A stretch of 32,440 nt of DNA. It comes from UBA3537 sp049889395 (lineage in GTDB: Bacteria > Bacteroidota > Bacteroidia > Flavobacteriales > Flavobacteriaceae). The first letter of the stretch is position 1, and every line of letters begins with the position of its first letter. The translations under genes and the position numbers were made by a program. The stretch lies in assembly GCA_049889395.1 (NCBI GenBank), contig JBMHDM010000034.1, positions 1 to 32,440 on the forward strand, given 5' to 3'. This document shows positions 1 to 7,261 of this stretch, piece by piece. Under the pieces are notes generated by a model. The model worked only from the letters and a program-made list of their open reading frames with translations. It searched no databases and had not been told where the DNA came from.

Positions 1-907
1 TTTTTTGGCCCTCAAATTGTAAGTAATTAAGAGGAGTAGGGTATTGTTTAGGACCATCAACGCGAAAGGGTTCTAATGCGTCTAAAGTGACTATCCATGG
101 CGATATTGACGAAGCAAAATTTTTCCCTAAAAATGGGCCTAATGGAACATATTCCCATTTTTGGATGTCTCGAGCACTCCAATCATTGAACAAAACCAAA
201 CCGAAAATATAATCTTCAGCTTCATGAATTGGAATCGGAGTTCCTAAGTCATTGGCATCGGTTGTTATAAATGCCATTTCGAGTTCAAAATCTACGGCTT
301 TACTTGGGCCAAATACTGGAGTATCAGCACCTGCAGCTAATGTTTGACCTTTTGGTCTGTAAATAGAAATTTCAGAAGTAATAATAGATGAACTTCGTCC
401 GTGATACCCTACAGGCAAATGTAACCAATTGGGCATCAAAGCATTTTCTTTTCCACGAAACATTGTACCAACGTTTGTAGCATGTTCTCGACTGGCATAA
501 AAATCTGTGTAGTCACCCACTTGAATTGGAAGCTGCATTTCAACTTCATCTAATCTAAATAAAACTATTTCTTGATGCCCTTGGTTAGATCTTAGAGATT
601 CATTATTTACATCAAATAGTTCAGCGATACGATTGCGAACAGCACGCCAAGTTTGACGTCCATCGGCAATAAAGTTGTTTAAGCTATCTTGTAAAAAAAT
701 ATCGTCGGTAAGAGGAATCCCATCAAAGTAGCCCAATTGATGCAGCGCACCCAAATCAATAACAGTATCACCTATTCGCGTACCAATTGTAATAACATCC
801 TCGCGAGTCAAAAACACCCCAAATGGTATGTTTTGAATCGGAAAATCTGAATCTGAACCCACTGAAAGCCATGACACTCGATTTGGATCGTTAGCAAAAT
901 TTGGCAT
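1..907 (-). CDS. fahA: Fumarylacetoacetase, C-terminus cut by window edge
   Basis: Fumarylacetoacetase hydrolyses fumarylacetoacetate to fumarate and acetoacetate, the last step of tyrosine/homogentisate breakdown in the cytoplasm. The reverse strand reads from ATG at 907 (MPNFANDPNRVSWL) without a stop to the left edge, giving about 302 residues. Family members are usually about 420 residues, so roughly a quarter is missing. The N-terminal SH3-like domain is followed by the catalytic domain with family signatures: DYTDFYASREHATNVG (metal Asp and catalytic His), HLPVGYHGR, ELEMAF (two metal Glu) and NDWSARDIQKWE (metal Asp). PLGPFLGKNF supplies the conserved Lys. These residues are assigned from knowledge of the mammalian enzyme. 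The gene is divergent from glyA with a 116-base gap that holds a -7 element for each direction. The other homogentisate genes are not in view. Confidence 0.95.
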   Translation of the reverse strand, partial: MPNFANDPNRVSWLSVGSDSDFPIQNIPFGVFLTREDVITIGTRIGDTVIDLGALHQLGYFDGIPLTDDIFLQDSLNNFIADGRQTWRAVRNRIAELFDVNNESLRSNQGHQEIVLFRLDEVEMQLPIQVGDYTDFYASREHATNVGTMFRGKENALMPNWLHLPVGYHGRSSSIITSEISIYRPKGQTLAAGADTPVFGPSKAVDFELEMAFITTDANDLGTPIPIHEAEDYIFGLVLFNDWSARDIQKWEYVPLGPFLGKNFASSISPWIVTLDALEPFRVDGPKQYPTPLNYLQFEGQK

Positions 908-947
908 AGAAAGTTAAGTGTTAATTAATTTTTAATAAATTATAAAT

Positions 948-955
948 CAAATATA
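948..955 (-). promoter_or_regulatory. Probable -7 element for fahA
   Basis: The minus strand reads TATATTTG, an exact match to the Bacteroidota -7 consensus TAnnTTTG, 41 bases upstream of the fahA ATG. No clear TTTG -33 box is seen at the usual 17-23 base spacing, so the call rests on the -7 match and position. Confidence 0.5.
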
Positions 956-988
956 TGTTTTTTAACGATATATGAGTTGGGTTATGAC

Positions 989-996
989 TATTTTTG
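989..996 (+). promoter_or_regulatory. Probable -7 element for glyA
   Basis: TATTTTTG matches the Bacteroidota -7 consensus TAnnTTTG and lies 27 bases before the glyA start codon. The -33 region is only a T-run and is weak. With the opposing element at 948-955 it makes a compact divergent promoter region. Confidence 0.55.
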
Positions 997-1023
997 TAGC
1001 GTATTAATTTTTACACCAACAAT

Positions 1024-2295
1024 ATGCAACGCGACGAACAAATTTTTGAACTAATCAATGAAGAAAAGCAACGTCAAACAAATGGCATTGAATTAATTGC
1101 CTCAGAGAACTTTACTAGTGAACAAGTGATGGAAGCTACTGGATCTGTTTTAACCAACAAATATGCCGAAGGATACCCTGGAAAAAGATATTATGGGGGA
1201 TGTGAAGTTGTTGATGAAGTGGAATTAATCGCTATCGAAAGAGCTAAAACATTATTTGGTGCGGCCTGGGCTAATGTTCAGCCGCATTCTGGAAGTCAAG
1301 CCAACACCGCTGTTTTTCATGCTTGTTTGAAGCTGGGCGATAAAATCTTGGGTTTTGATTTGGCACACGGCGGTCACTTAACACACGGCTCGCCAGTGAA
1401 TTTTTCCGGGCGCTTATACAATCCTGTTTTTTATGGGGTAGATAAAGAAACTGGACGATTAGATTACGACAATATCCAAGATATTGCAACAAAAGAACAA
1501 CCCAAATTGATAATCGCTGGTGCATCTGCATATTCCAGAGATATTGATTACAAGCGCTTCAGAGAAATTGCCGACAGTGTAGGTGCAATTTTGTTAGGAG
1601 ATATTTCGCACCCCTCTGGACTAATTGCTAAAGGAATTTTAAACGATCCGCTTCCACATTGTCATATTGTTACAACCACCACGCACAAAACGCTTCGTGG
1701 ACCTCGAGGTGGGTTAATCATGATGGGGAAAGATTTTGAAAATCCATTTGGCTTAACGTTCAAATCAGGAAAAATTAAAATGATGTCATCCCTATTGGAT
1801 TCTGCTATATTTCCTGGAAATCAAGGTGGTCCTCTAGAACATGTTATTGCTGGTAAAGCCATTGCCTTTGGTGAGGCGTTAACTGATGAGTTTATGCATT
1901 ACATTCTACAGGTCAAAAAAAATGCCGATGCCATGGCCAAAGCTTTTGTAGATCGAGGGTACGACTTAATTTCAGGTGGAACCGATAACCACATGATGCT
2001 AATTGACTTAAGAAATAAAAATATCACAGGTAAAGATGCCGAAAATGCACTCGTAAAGGCCGATATTACAGTGAATAAAAACATGGTTCCTTTTGATACA
2101 GAAAGTCCTTTTGTGACTTCAGGAATTCGTGTCGGTACACCTGCAATAACGACACGCGGTTTGGTGGAATCTGATATGGATACAATAGTGGGACTTATTG
2201 ACGAAGTTATTTCAAATTATAATGATGAAACTGTATTGGAGTCCGTGGCAAATCGAGTTAATGAAATGATGGGAAATCGTCCGCTTTTTGCTTGA
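1024..2295 (+). CDS. glyA: Serine hydroxymethyltransferase
   Basis: This is a PLP enzyme that interconverts serine plus tetrahydrofolate with glycine plus methylene-tetrahydrofolate, the main source of one-carbon units. At 423 residues it has the usual bacterial length. The N-terminus has IELIASENF (22-30), TNKYAEGYPGKRYYGGC (44-60) and the HSGSQAN phosphate-binding turn (88-94). LAHGGHLTHG lies at 113-122. The Schiff-base lysine is K222 in VTTTTHKTLRGPRGG. GDISHP (192-197) replaces the common enterobacterial ADMAHI but keeps the PLP-ring Asp (D193) and the His (H195). The start is supported by a -7 element 27 bases upstream. A strong hairpin directly downstream ends the transcript. Monocistronic by layout. 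Confidence 0.98.
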   Translation: MQRDEQIFELINEEKQRQTNGIELIASENFTSEQVMEATGSVLTNKYAEGYPGKRYYGGCEVVDEVELIAIERAKTLFGAAWANVQPHSGSQANTAVFHACLKLGDKILGFDLAHGGHLTHGSPVNFSGRLYNPVFYGVDKETGRLDYDNIQDIATKEQPKLIIAGASAYSRDIDYKRFREIADSVGAILLGDISHPSGLIAKGILNDPLPHCHIVTTTTHKTLRGPRGGLIMMGKDFENPFGLTFKSGKIKMMSSLLDSAIFPGNQGGPLEHVIAGKAIAFGEALTDEFMHYILQVKKNADAMAKAFVDRGYDLISGGTDNHMMLIDLRNKNITGKDAENALVKADITVNKNMVPFDTESPFVTSGIRVGTPAITTRGLVESDMDTIVGLIDEVISNYNDETVLESVANRVNEMMGNRPLFA

Positions 2296-2319
2296 CAATA
2301 AAAATATATTTATTACCAT

Positions 2320-2347
2320 AAAAAGCCGACTTAATAGTTGGCTTTTT
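2320..2347. terminator. Bidirectional rho-independent terminator between glyA and the beta-helix lipoprotein
   Basis: An 11-bp stem AAAAAGCCGAC / GTTGGCTTTTT (one G-U pair) encloses a 6-base loop TTAATA. The arms supply an A-run on one side and a T-run on the other, so the hairpin can act for glyA on the plus strand and for the convergent lipoprotein gene on the minus strand. The minus-strand stop codon begins inside the T-run. Confidence 0.85.
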
Positions 2348-3921
2348 TAATTCTCAAAATCCGTAGCATTATACGCACCCAAATCAGGTGTAGACGGGCG
2401 AGGAGTAGCTGTCAAATCTGTATTTAACCCCTCTGTGTTTATACCTTGTGATACTGCCGGAGAAGAAAGAGGAATTTGGAGTTTATTATTTTGAGGGTCT
2501 AAAAATTCTGGATCAAAATTAAACAATACATTTTCATAAAAATCGGTGTTATTAAAATTATAATATGGGCCAGAAAAATTATTGTTAGGGTCATTGAAAT
2601 AGATTAAACAGTTTTGAAATTTAAAGTCAAAACCAGCATCAGGATTTTGATCTAAAAGTAATTCTGGATTGTTATTTCCATATATAATGCTGTTTGTGAA
2701 ATTGGCACTTAATAAAGCATTGGGAATCACATTATTATCTGAATCCGTTGTGAAGTTATTTAGTAACAGTGCTGGAAATTGTCGAAAACTACTGGTCCAA
2801 TAATTGGCAATCGTAGCATGATTGACGTTATAATTCCCACCAAATGTAGCTGCAAACGAGGACTGACCGCTTTTATTTATCACTATATTCTCTGCTATTA
2901 TTGAAGTAGCTCGACCCAAAATACCGAAATGACTAGAATTGTAAATTTGTGAGTTTGTGATTTCCAGCTTTGATGTGTCATTTTGATTCCCATCTACCAG
3001 TAGACCAACAGTGCTATTTTTGATGGTAGTGAAATTAAATTTATTGTTCGTACTACCATTGAAAAGCCAAACCGTTTGCCACTGTCCAGGAATTTCTGAA
3101 AAATTAGGTTCTAGTCGATCACTTTCTAAAATTATTTCATTCTCTTGAATATCTTGATCAAGACTAGGCAAACCCATTGAATGAATAGAAGCCCCACTAG
3201 TGATTAAAATACCCGAATTGGCATGAAAGTGCAACCTAGACCCTGGCTGAAGTGTTAAAGTTTTTCCATCTGCTACGGCAGCGTAACCATATATAACGTA
3301 CGGTTTGTCGTTTGTGAATGTTAGTTCATTGTCCTCTAAAAATCGACCTTGAATATTAGTTTCATCTTCTTCCCCATCATTATCTACATCAAATATAAGG
3401 GTCTCAATTTCTGTCGATCCATCTGAGTTGACCGTCTGTTGCGGGTAAATAAAAATCGCATCCTTGACCAATGTGACCAATTCCACTTTTTGAAGGTTGG
3501 TTTGACCGAACTCTATCGCATCGGTGTAAAGGAATTGGGAAGTATTAGCGGTTAATGATTGAATATCTATTGTTGTTTCAATAAAGATGTAAAGACTGTC
3601 TTTTGCTAATAATTCTACATTTGAAAATTCTTTACCTGAAAGGGGGATATCGCCAGTCATCCCGTCTACATTTAATCTATAATTTGAGTTTTGTCCATTT
3701 TGTAATTTAATTTTTGGAATGGAAATATTGTTGTCTGTTGTATTATAAACTTTTAAAGTGTAGGTACTTGAGCCTATATTACTAAAAACAGTGTCCAGAT
3801 AGACCGTATCTTTCGAAAAACGTAACATGCCTTCTGATGGTGTAAAATTAAAATTATCCCGACAAGAACTCCAGAAGATTAGTATAACAAAAGCAGCTAG
3901 AAAATATAAATTACGCTTCAT
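2347..3921 (-). CDS. Lipoprotein with right-handed beta-helix / choice-of-anchor-Q-like C-terminus
   Basis: This 524-residue protein has no enzymatic assignment. The N-terminus MKRNLYFLAAFVILIFWSSC is a lipoprotein signal with the lipid-modified Cys at 20, so it should sit in an envelope membrane. Residues about 30-200 look like a beta-rich domain. An acidic FDVDNDGEEDE segment could bind calcium, which is inference. Residues about 215-500 have the rhythm of a parallel beta-helix, with repeated short strands, many Asn/Ser turns and phrases such as VDGNQNDTSKLEITNSQIYN. The end, SSPAVSQGI..LGAYN, resembles the choice-of-anchor-Q ending (SPAIDAG...DIGAYE) common in Bacteroidota surface proteins. 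Such folds often bind polysaccharide, but no catalytic residues are evident. The start at 3921 is supported by the signal peptide. The thioesterase gene is 50 bases upstream on the same strand. Confidence 0.85.
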   Translation of the reverse strand: MKRNLYFLAAFVILIFWSSCRDNFNFTPSEGMLRFSKDTVYLDTVFSNIGSSTYTLKVYNTTDNNISIPKIKLQNGQNSNYRLNVDGMTGDIPLSGKEFSNVELLAKDSLYIFIETTIDIQSLTANTSQFLYTDAIEFGQTNLQKVELVTLVKDAIFIYPQQTVNSDGSTEIETLIFDVDNDGEEDETNIQGRFLEDNELTFTNDKPYVIYGYAAVADGKTLTLQPGSRLHFHANSGILITSGASIHSMGLPSLDQDIQENEIILESDRLEPNFSEIPGQWQTVWLFNGSTNNKFNFTTIKNSTVGLLVDGNQNDTSKLEITNSQIYNSSHFGILGRATSIIAENIVINKSGQSSFAATFGGNYNVNHATIANYWTSSFRQFPALLLNNFTTDSDNNVIPNALLSANFTNSIIYGNNNPELLLDQNPDAGFDFKFQNCLIYFNDPNNNFSGPYYNFNNTDFYENVLFNFDPEFLDPQNNKLQIPLSSPAVSQGINTEGLNTDLTATPRPSTPDLGAYNATDFEN

Positions 3922-3940
3922 GACTCAAAGGGTATTTTTG

Positions 3941-3948
3941 TAAAAATA
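3941..3948 (-). promoter_or_regulatory. Possible -7 element for the beta-helix lipoprotein gene
   Basis: The minus strand reads TATTTTTA, one mismatch from TAnnTTTG, about 20 bases before the ATG at 3921. It forms an inverted repeat with a plus-strand TATTTTTG at 3933-3940. The -33 box is unclear. Confidence 0.35.
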
Positions 3949-3971
3949 TAACATTTTGGATAATTAGTAAA

Positions 3972-4361
3972 TTATTCAAAAATACTTAACAATTCTGATG
4001 GAATTCGTTTTGGACGTTTAGTTATAGGATCGGTGAGGCACCATTTTGTTCTACTTTTAACCAAAAGTTTTTTAGAATTGGAATCATAAATTTCAACTAT
4101 TCGAATACTAATAACACCCGAACACTCAGGAACAAAGGTTTTGAGCAGCAGCTTGTCATGCTCAAATGCAGAGGCCTTGTAATCAATTTCATGACGCAAT
4201 ACCACCCATACGTTCTCTTTCCTTTGATTTTCTGTGGTTATCGAAGTCCAATGTTCACGAGCCATACCTTGAATCCACTCCAAATATCTAATGTTATTGA
4301 CATGGTTTAGATGATCAATATCATCAGAAACAACAGTTCGAGATTGTTCAAAAACTTGCAT
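3972..4361 (-). CDS. Acyl-CoA thioesterase, hotdog fold (4HBT/YbgC-like)
   Basis: This is a small cytoplasmic hotdog-fold protein of 129 residues, the usual length for 4-hydroxybenzoyl-CoA thioesterase relatives that hydrolyse acyl-CoA thioesters. The N-terminus carries the family signature VSDDIDHLNHVNNIRYLEWI (residues 11-30), with the Asp of the DHLNHVNN segment expected at the active site. Substrate cannot be told from sequence. Its ATG overlaps the stop codon of the upstream cyclotransferase gene by one base (TAATG on the minus strand), so the two are almost certainly cotranscribed and perhaps translationally coupled. No functional link between them is obvious. Confidence 0.88.
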   Translation of the reverse strand: MQVFEQSRTVVSDDIDHLNHVNNIRYLEWIQGMAREHWTSITTENQRKENVWVVLRHEIDYKASAFEHDKLLLKTFVPECSGVISIRIVEIYDSNSKKLLVKSRTKWCLTDPITKRPKRIPSELLSIFE

Positions 4362-5398
4362 TAATCAACTGGAATTATTTTGACTTCAAACAGTTTATCC
4401 CAACGTTTTCCAGTGATAAACAGCGTTTTGGTTTCGGAATTGTAAGCCATTCCATTAAGAACATCCAAACCAGGATGGTTGGTTACCTTAGCTTTCAAGT
4501 CCTTGAAATCAAGGACTGCTTCTATAGCACCATTGTATGGATTTATAATGGCAACGCCATTCTTCTGATATCTATTGGCATAAATTTTATTGTCTACCCA
4601 TTCTAATTCATTTAGATTGGTCAATTTTCCTTTGTTAGTGTAGGCTTGAATAAAATATTCTTCTTGTAAAGTTTCAGAATTCAATATCCATATGTTTTCG
4701 GATCCATCTGTTTTGTATAATTTTTGTCCATCATTACACAAACCCCATCCCTCTTTACTCTGACCATAATTGAAGCTACCTATGGCCTTAAACTGGTTAA
4801 CATCATAAATTAATCCACGATTTTCCCGCCATGTTAATTGATAAATTTTGTCCTTTAAAACAGTTAAACCTTCACCAAAATAAGAGGGCAGTAAACTAAT
4901 GTTTTTCAATACTTTACCTGTTCTGTAATCTACAGCTCTTAATTTCGATTCGCCATACTGGCCGGTACTCTCGTAGAGAACGCCCTTATAGAATTCAAGG
5001 CCTTGAGTGTAAGATGTAATGTCGTGCGGATAAGTGTTTACAACTTGATAAGAATATAGTTTTGGCGCCTGATTATTTACAACAATAATTTTTTGAATTG
5101 CCACTTCTTCTTTACCGTCATAGTAAATTGTTGCTTTAATCATTTTTTCTCCAAGAGGAAGCCGGTCTAAAACAACAGGATTGTCAATCGGCGTATTATT
5201 CATAAGGAATCGAACGGAATCTATGGGTTTTGAGTTGGGATTCAAAATATCAAGTTCAAGTGTTTTTTCATTTGAAATAATATTTTTTTCAGCATTCGTA
5301 CTTATGGAAAAGTTAACCTTTTTAACTTTGGTTGAATTACCACAGGACATCAAAATCAAACAAATCGCTGTGAAATTCAGAACTTTAGATAGAATCAT
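4361..5398 (-). CDS. Glutaminyl-peptide cyclotransferase lipoprotein
   Basis: This 345-residue protein is of the plant/bacterial glutaminyl cyclotransferase family, which converts N-terminal glutamine of peptides to pyroglutamate. MILSKVLNFTAICLILMSC is a lipoprotein signal with Cys19, so it acts in the cell envelope. Residues about 25-105 are a beta-rich Ig-like region absent from the plant enzyme. The cyclotransferase beta-propeller follows from about 112: YPHDITSYTQGLEF, LYESTGQYGESKLR, YFGEGL, YQLTWRENRGLIYD, EGWGLCNDGQKLY, LNELEWVDNKIYAN and HPGLDVLNGMAYN are all family signatures. Placement in the envelope fits modification of exported proteins whose mature end is Gln, common in this phylum. 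It precedes and overlaps the thioesterase gene. Confidence 0.9.
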   Translation of the reverse strand: MILSKVLNFTAICLILMSCGNSTKVKKVNFSISTNAEKNIISNEKTLELDILNPNSKPIDSVRFLMNNTPIDNPVVLDRLPLGEKMIKATIYYDGKEEVAIQKIIVVNNQAPKLYSYQVVNTYPHDITSYTQGLEFYKGVLYESTGQYGESKLRAVDYRTGKVLKNISLLPSYFGEGLTVLKDKIYQLTWRENRGLIYDVNQFKAIGSFNYGQSKEGWGLCNDGQKLYKTDGSENIWILNSETLQEEYFIQAYTNKGKLTNLNELEWVDNKIYANRYQKNGVAIINPYNGAIEAVLDFKDLKAKVTNHPGLDVLNGMAYNSETKTLFITGKRWDKLFEVKIIPVD

Positions 5399-5474
5399 GT
5401 AAAAATTTAATTTTTTGGCAATTTATTTATTTCTATTCACTAAAAAAAATCATCAAATAAATATTAAAACATTG

Positions 5475-5482
5475 TATCTTTG
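5475..5482 (+). promoter_or_regulatory. -7 element of the SRP RNA gene
   Basis: TATCTTTG is an exact TAnnTTTG match ending 5 bases before the predicted 5' end of the SRP RNA at about 5488. That is the spacing expected between a Bacteroidota -7 box and the transcription start. The -33 box is not clear. Confidence 0.7.
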
Positions 5483-5487
5483 CATCA

Positions 5488-5588
5488 GGCAAGTCCTACA
5501 CAACCAGCTCCTGTAGAATCCTCCAGGGCGGGAACGCAGCAAAGGTATACGGTTGTAGCGGTGTGATGTAGATCGCTTGCCTTTTTTT
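5488..5588 (+). ncRNA. ffs: Signal recognition particle RNA, small bacterial type (4.5S-like), with terminator
   Basis: This is the RNA core of the signal recognition particle, which pairs with Ffh to deliver nascent membrane and secreted proteins. The ends pair (GGCAAG at 5488-5493 with CTTGCC at 5576-5581), as do ACAACC and GGTTGT further in. The apical part CCAGGGCGGGAACGCAGCAAAGG has the diagnostic domain IV features: a GGAA tetraloop on a GCG/CGC stem and the symmetric internal loop with AGG opposite AGCA. There is no Alu domain, so it is the short form of about 95 nt. A T-run directly after the closing stem (5582-5588) makes the final helix serve as terminator. No ORF competes here. Confidence 0.93.
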
Positions 5589-5641
5589 ATTCCCTCTATT
5601 ACCCAAATCTTTCTATCTTTACCACTAAACTACAGCGCAGT

Positions 5642-6445
5642 ATGTCCAAAAAAGTTCTAATTACAGGTGGTTCATCCGGAATTGGGAAATCTATAGGTGA
5701 ATATTTATATGCTAAAGGTTTTGAAGTTTTTGGCACCAGTCGTTTCCCAGAAAAATACCCTGATTCTGTTTTTCCCATTTTAAAACTTGATGTAACCGAT
5801 CCGGATTCTATTAAAAATTGTGTAACAGAATTATTAGAAAAAACCAAAACAATTGATGTTCTTATTAACAATGCTGGGGTCGGAATCACGGGGCCCACGG
5901 AAGAAATTCCCCTAAAAGAAATGAGAGCAAACTTAGAAACTAATCTTTTTGGACCAATTGGAATGATTAATTCCGTTCTACCAACAATGCGTTCTCAACA
6001 ATCTGGCTTAATCATAAACATAACCTCTATAGCAGGATATATGGGCTTACCGTTTCGTGGAGTTTACAGCGCCAGCAAAGGCGCTTTAGAGCTTATTACG
6101 GAGGCATACAGAATGGAACTTAAACCATTTGGTGTAAATATGACTAATGTAGCTCCCGGAGATTTTGCGACCAACATTGCTGCCAGCCGTTTTCATGCGC
6201 CATTAGAAGAAAAATCACCTTATTACAAAACATATGGACTCACACTGGATCTTATGAATAGTCACGTCGATCAAGGTGAAGATCCTAAAGTTTTGGCCAA
6301 AATAGTCCATCAAATAATCCAAACTAAACACCCTAAAGTTCACTACATAGTAGGAGCTTTTTTACAAAAATTTTCCATCGTTTTAAAGCGTGTTTTACCA
6401 GATAAAATGTATGAAAAGATACTGATGTCTTTTTACAAACTCTAA
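5642..6445 (+). CDS. Short-chain dehydrogenase/reductase (classical SDR)
   Basis: A cytoplasmic NAD(P)-dependent oxidoreductase of 267 residues. The Rossmann fold opens with the cofactor motif TGGSSGIG (8-15). NNAG is at 76-79, and the catalytic residues are Ser129 with Tyr142 and Lys146 in YSASK. GTSR at 31-34 ends with an Arg where NADP-preferring SDRs often have a basic residue, so NADP(H) is likely (inference). The substrate cannot be predicted. The C-terminal part VHYIVGAFLQKFSIVLKRVLPDKMYEKIL is a hydrophobic/basic tail that could touch the membrane. The gene follows the SRP RNA terminator by 54 bases, and only a weak -7-like TATCTTTA (5614-5621) lies between. Confidence 0.92.
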   Translation: MSKKVLITGGSSGIGKSIGEYLYAKGFEVFGTSRFPEKYPDSVFPILKLDVTDPDSIKNCVTELLEKTKTIDVLINNAGVGITGPTEEIPLKEMRANLETNLFGPIGMINSVLPTMRSQQSGLIINITSIAGYMGLPFRGVYSASKGALELITEAYRMELKPFGVNMTNVAPGDFATNIAASRFHAPLEEKSPYYKTYGLTLDLMNSHVDQGEDPKVLAKIVHQIIQTKHPKVHYIVGAFLQKFSIVLKRVLPDKMYEKILMSFYKL

Positions 6446-6491
6446 TGTTCAAAACCGGTGTAAAGTTGTTAATATATTTTGAGCATTGAAC

Positions 6492-6522
6492 TTTGCTTCA
6501 GCCCCTAAAAAAACTATTTTTA
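6492..6522 (+). promoter_or_regulatory. Bacteroidota-type promoter for the transaldolase gene
   Basis: TTTG at 6492-6495 and TATTTTTA at 6515-6522 are separated by 19 bases, matching the TTTG-N17-23-TAnnTTTG layout with one mismatch in the -7 box. The start codon is 25 bases further on. Confidence 0.6.
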
Positions 6523-6547
6523 CAACTAAATTAATCCACATAACCAC

Positions 6548-7201
6548 ATGAAATTTTTTATAGACACAGCCAATTTAGAACAAATTAAAGATGCTCAAGA
6601 CCTTGGTGTTTTAGATGGCGTAACCACCAATCCGTCACTCATGGCCAAAGAGGGCATAACGGGCGCAGAAAACATCCTAAACCATTACAAAGCCATTTGT
6701 GATATTGTAGAGGGCGATGTATCGGCAGAAGTCATTGCCACTGATTTTGAGGGTATGGTGAGAGAAGGAGAGGCACTTGCCGCTTTGAATCCCCAAATTG
6801 TGGTTAAACTACCCATGATCAAAGCTGGTGTGAAAGCCTGTAAATATTTTAGCGATAAAGGAATAAAGACTAATGTTACACTTGTGTTTTCACCAGGTCA
6901 AGCCCTTCTTGCCGCCAAAGCTGGAGCAACCTATGTGTCACCATTCATAGGACGTCTCGATGATATTTCGTCTGATGGGTTAAGTTTGATTTGTGAAATT
7001 CGTCAGATTTATGACAATTATGGTTTTACAACCGAAATTTTAGCCGCATCTGTCCGCCACACTATGCACGTCATAGATTGTGCCAAAATTGGTGCTGATG
7101 TCATGACTGGGCCATTGAGCTCTATTGAAGGCCTTCTCAAACATCCCCTTACAGATATTGGTTTAGAAAAATTCTTAGCAGATTACAAAAAAGGGAATTA
7201 A
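6548..7201 (+). CDS. Transaldolase, small FSA/TalC-type
   Basis: A 217-residue class I aldolase of the small transaldolase/fructose-6-phosphate aldolase family. The N-terminus MKFFIDTANLEQI and GVTTNPSLMAKEG (24-36) are family hallmarks, and the Schiff-base lysine is K87 in VVKLPM. Two positions separate the subgroups. The E. coli fructose-6-phosphate aldolase has Gln59 and Tyr131, whereas transaldolases have Glu and Phe. Here they are E61 (SAEVIATDFEG) and F133 (SPFIGRLDD). That points to true transaldolase activity, moving a dihydroxyacetone unit between sedoheptulose-7-phosphate and glyceraldehyde-3-phosphate in the non-oxidative pentose phosphate pathway. It has its own promoter at 6492-6522. 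The next gene also has its own promoter. Confidence 0.93.
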   Translation: MKFFIDTANLEQIKDAQDLGVLDGVTTNPSLMAKEGITGAENILNHYKAICDIVEGDVSAEVIATDFEGMVREGEALAALNPQIVVKLPMIKAGVKACKYFSDKGIKTNVTLVFSPGQALLAAKAGATYVSPFIGRLDDISSDGLSLICEIRQIYDNYGFTTEILAASVRHTMHVIDCAKIGADVMTGPLSSIEGLLKHPLTDIGLEKFLADYKKGN

Positions 7202-7211
7202 TCAAAATTCA

Positions 7212-7242
7212 TTTGAAGAATCTTTGTAATTCTCTATTTTTG
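7212..7242 (+). promoter_or_regulatory. Bacteroidota-type promoter for the ABC-F gene
   Basis: TTTG at 7212-7215 and TATTTTTG at 7235-7242 are spaced by exactly 19 bases. This is a perfect match to TTTG-N17-23-TAnnTTTG, ending 19 bases before the ATG at 7262. It is the best canonical promoter in the window. Confidence 0.75.
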
Positions 7243-7261
7243 CAAAAAAAATAAGAGAGTT

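Noticed and set aside
3933..3940. Plus-strand TATTTTTG as a promoter reading into the thioesterase region
   Set aside because: It would make only antisense RNA, there is no plus-strand gene there, and it is explained as one arm of an AT-rich inverted repeat around the weak minus-strand -7 box.
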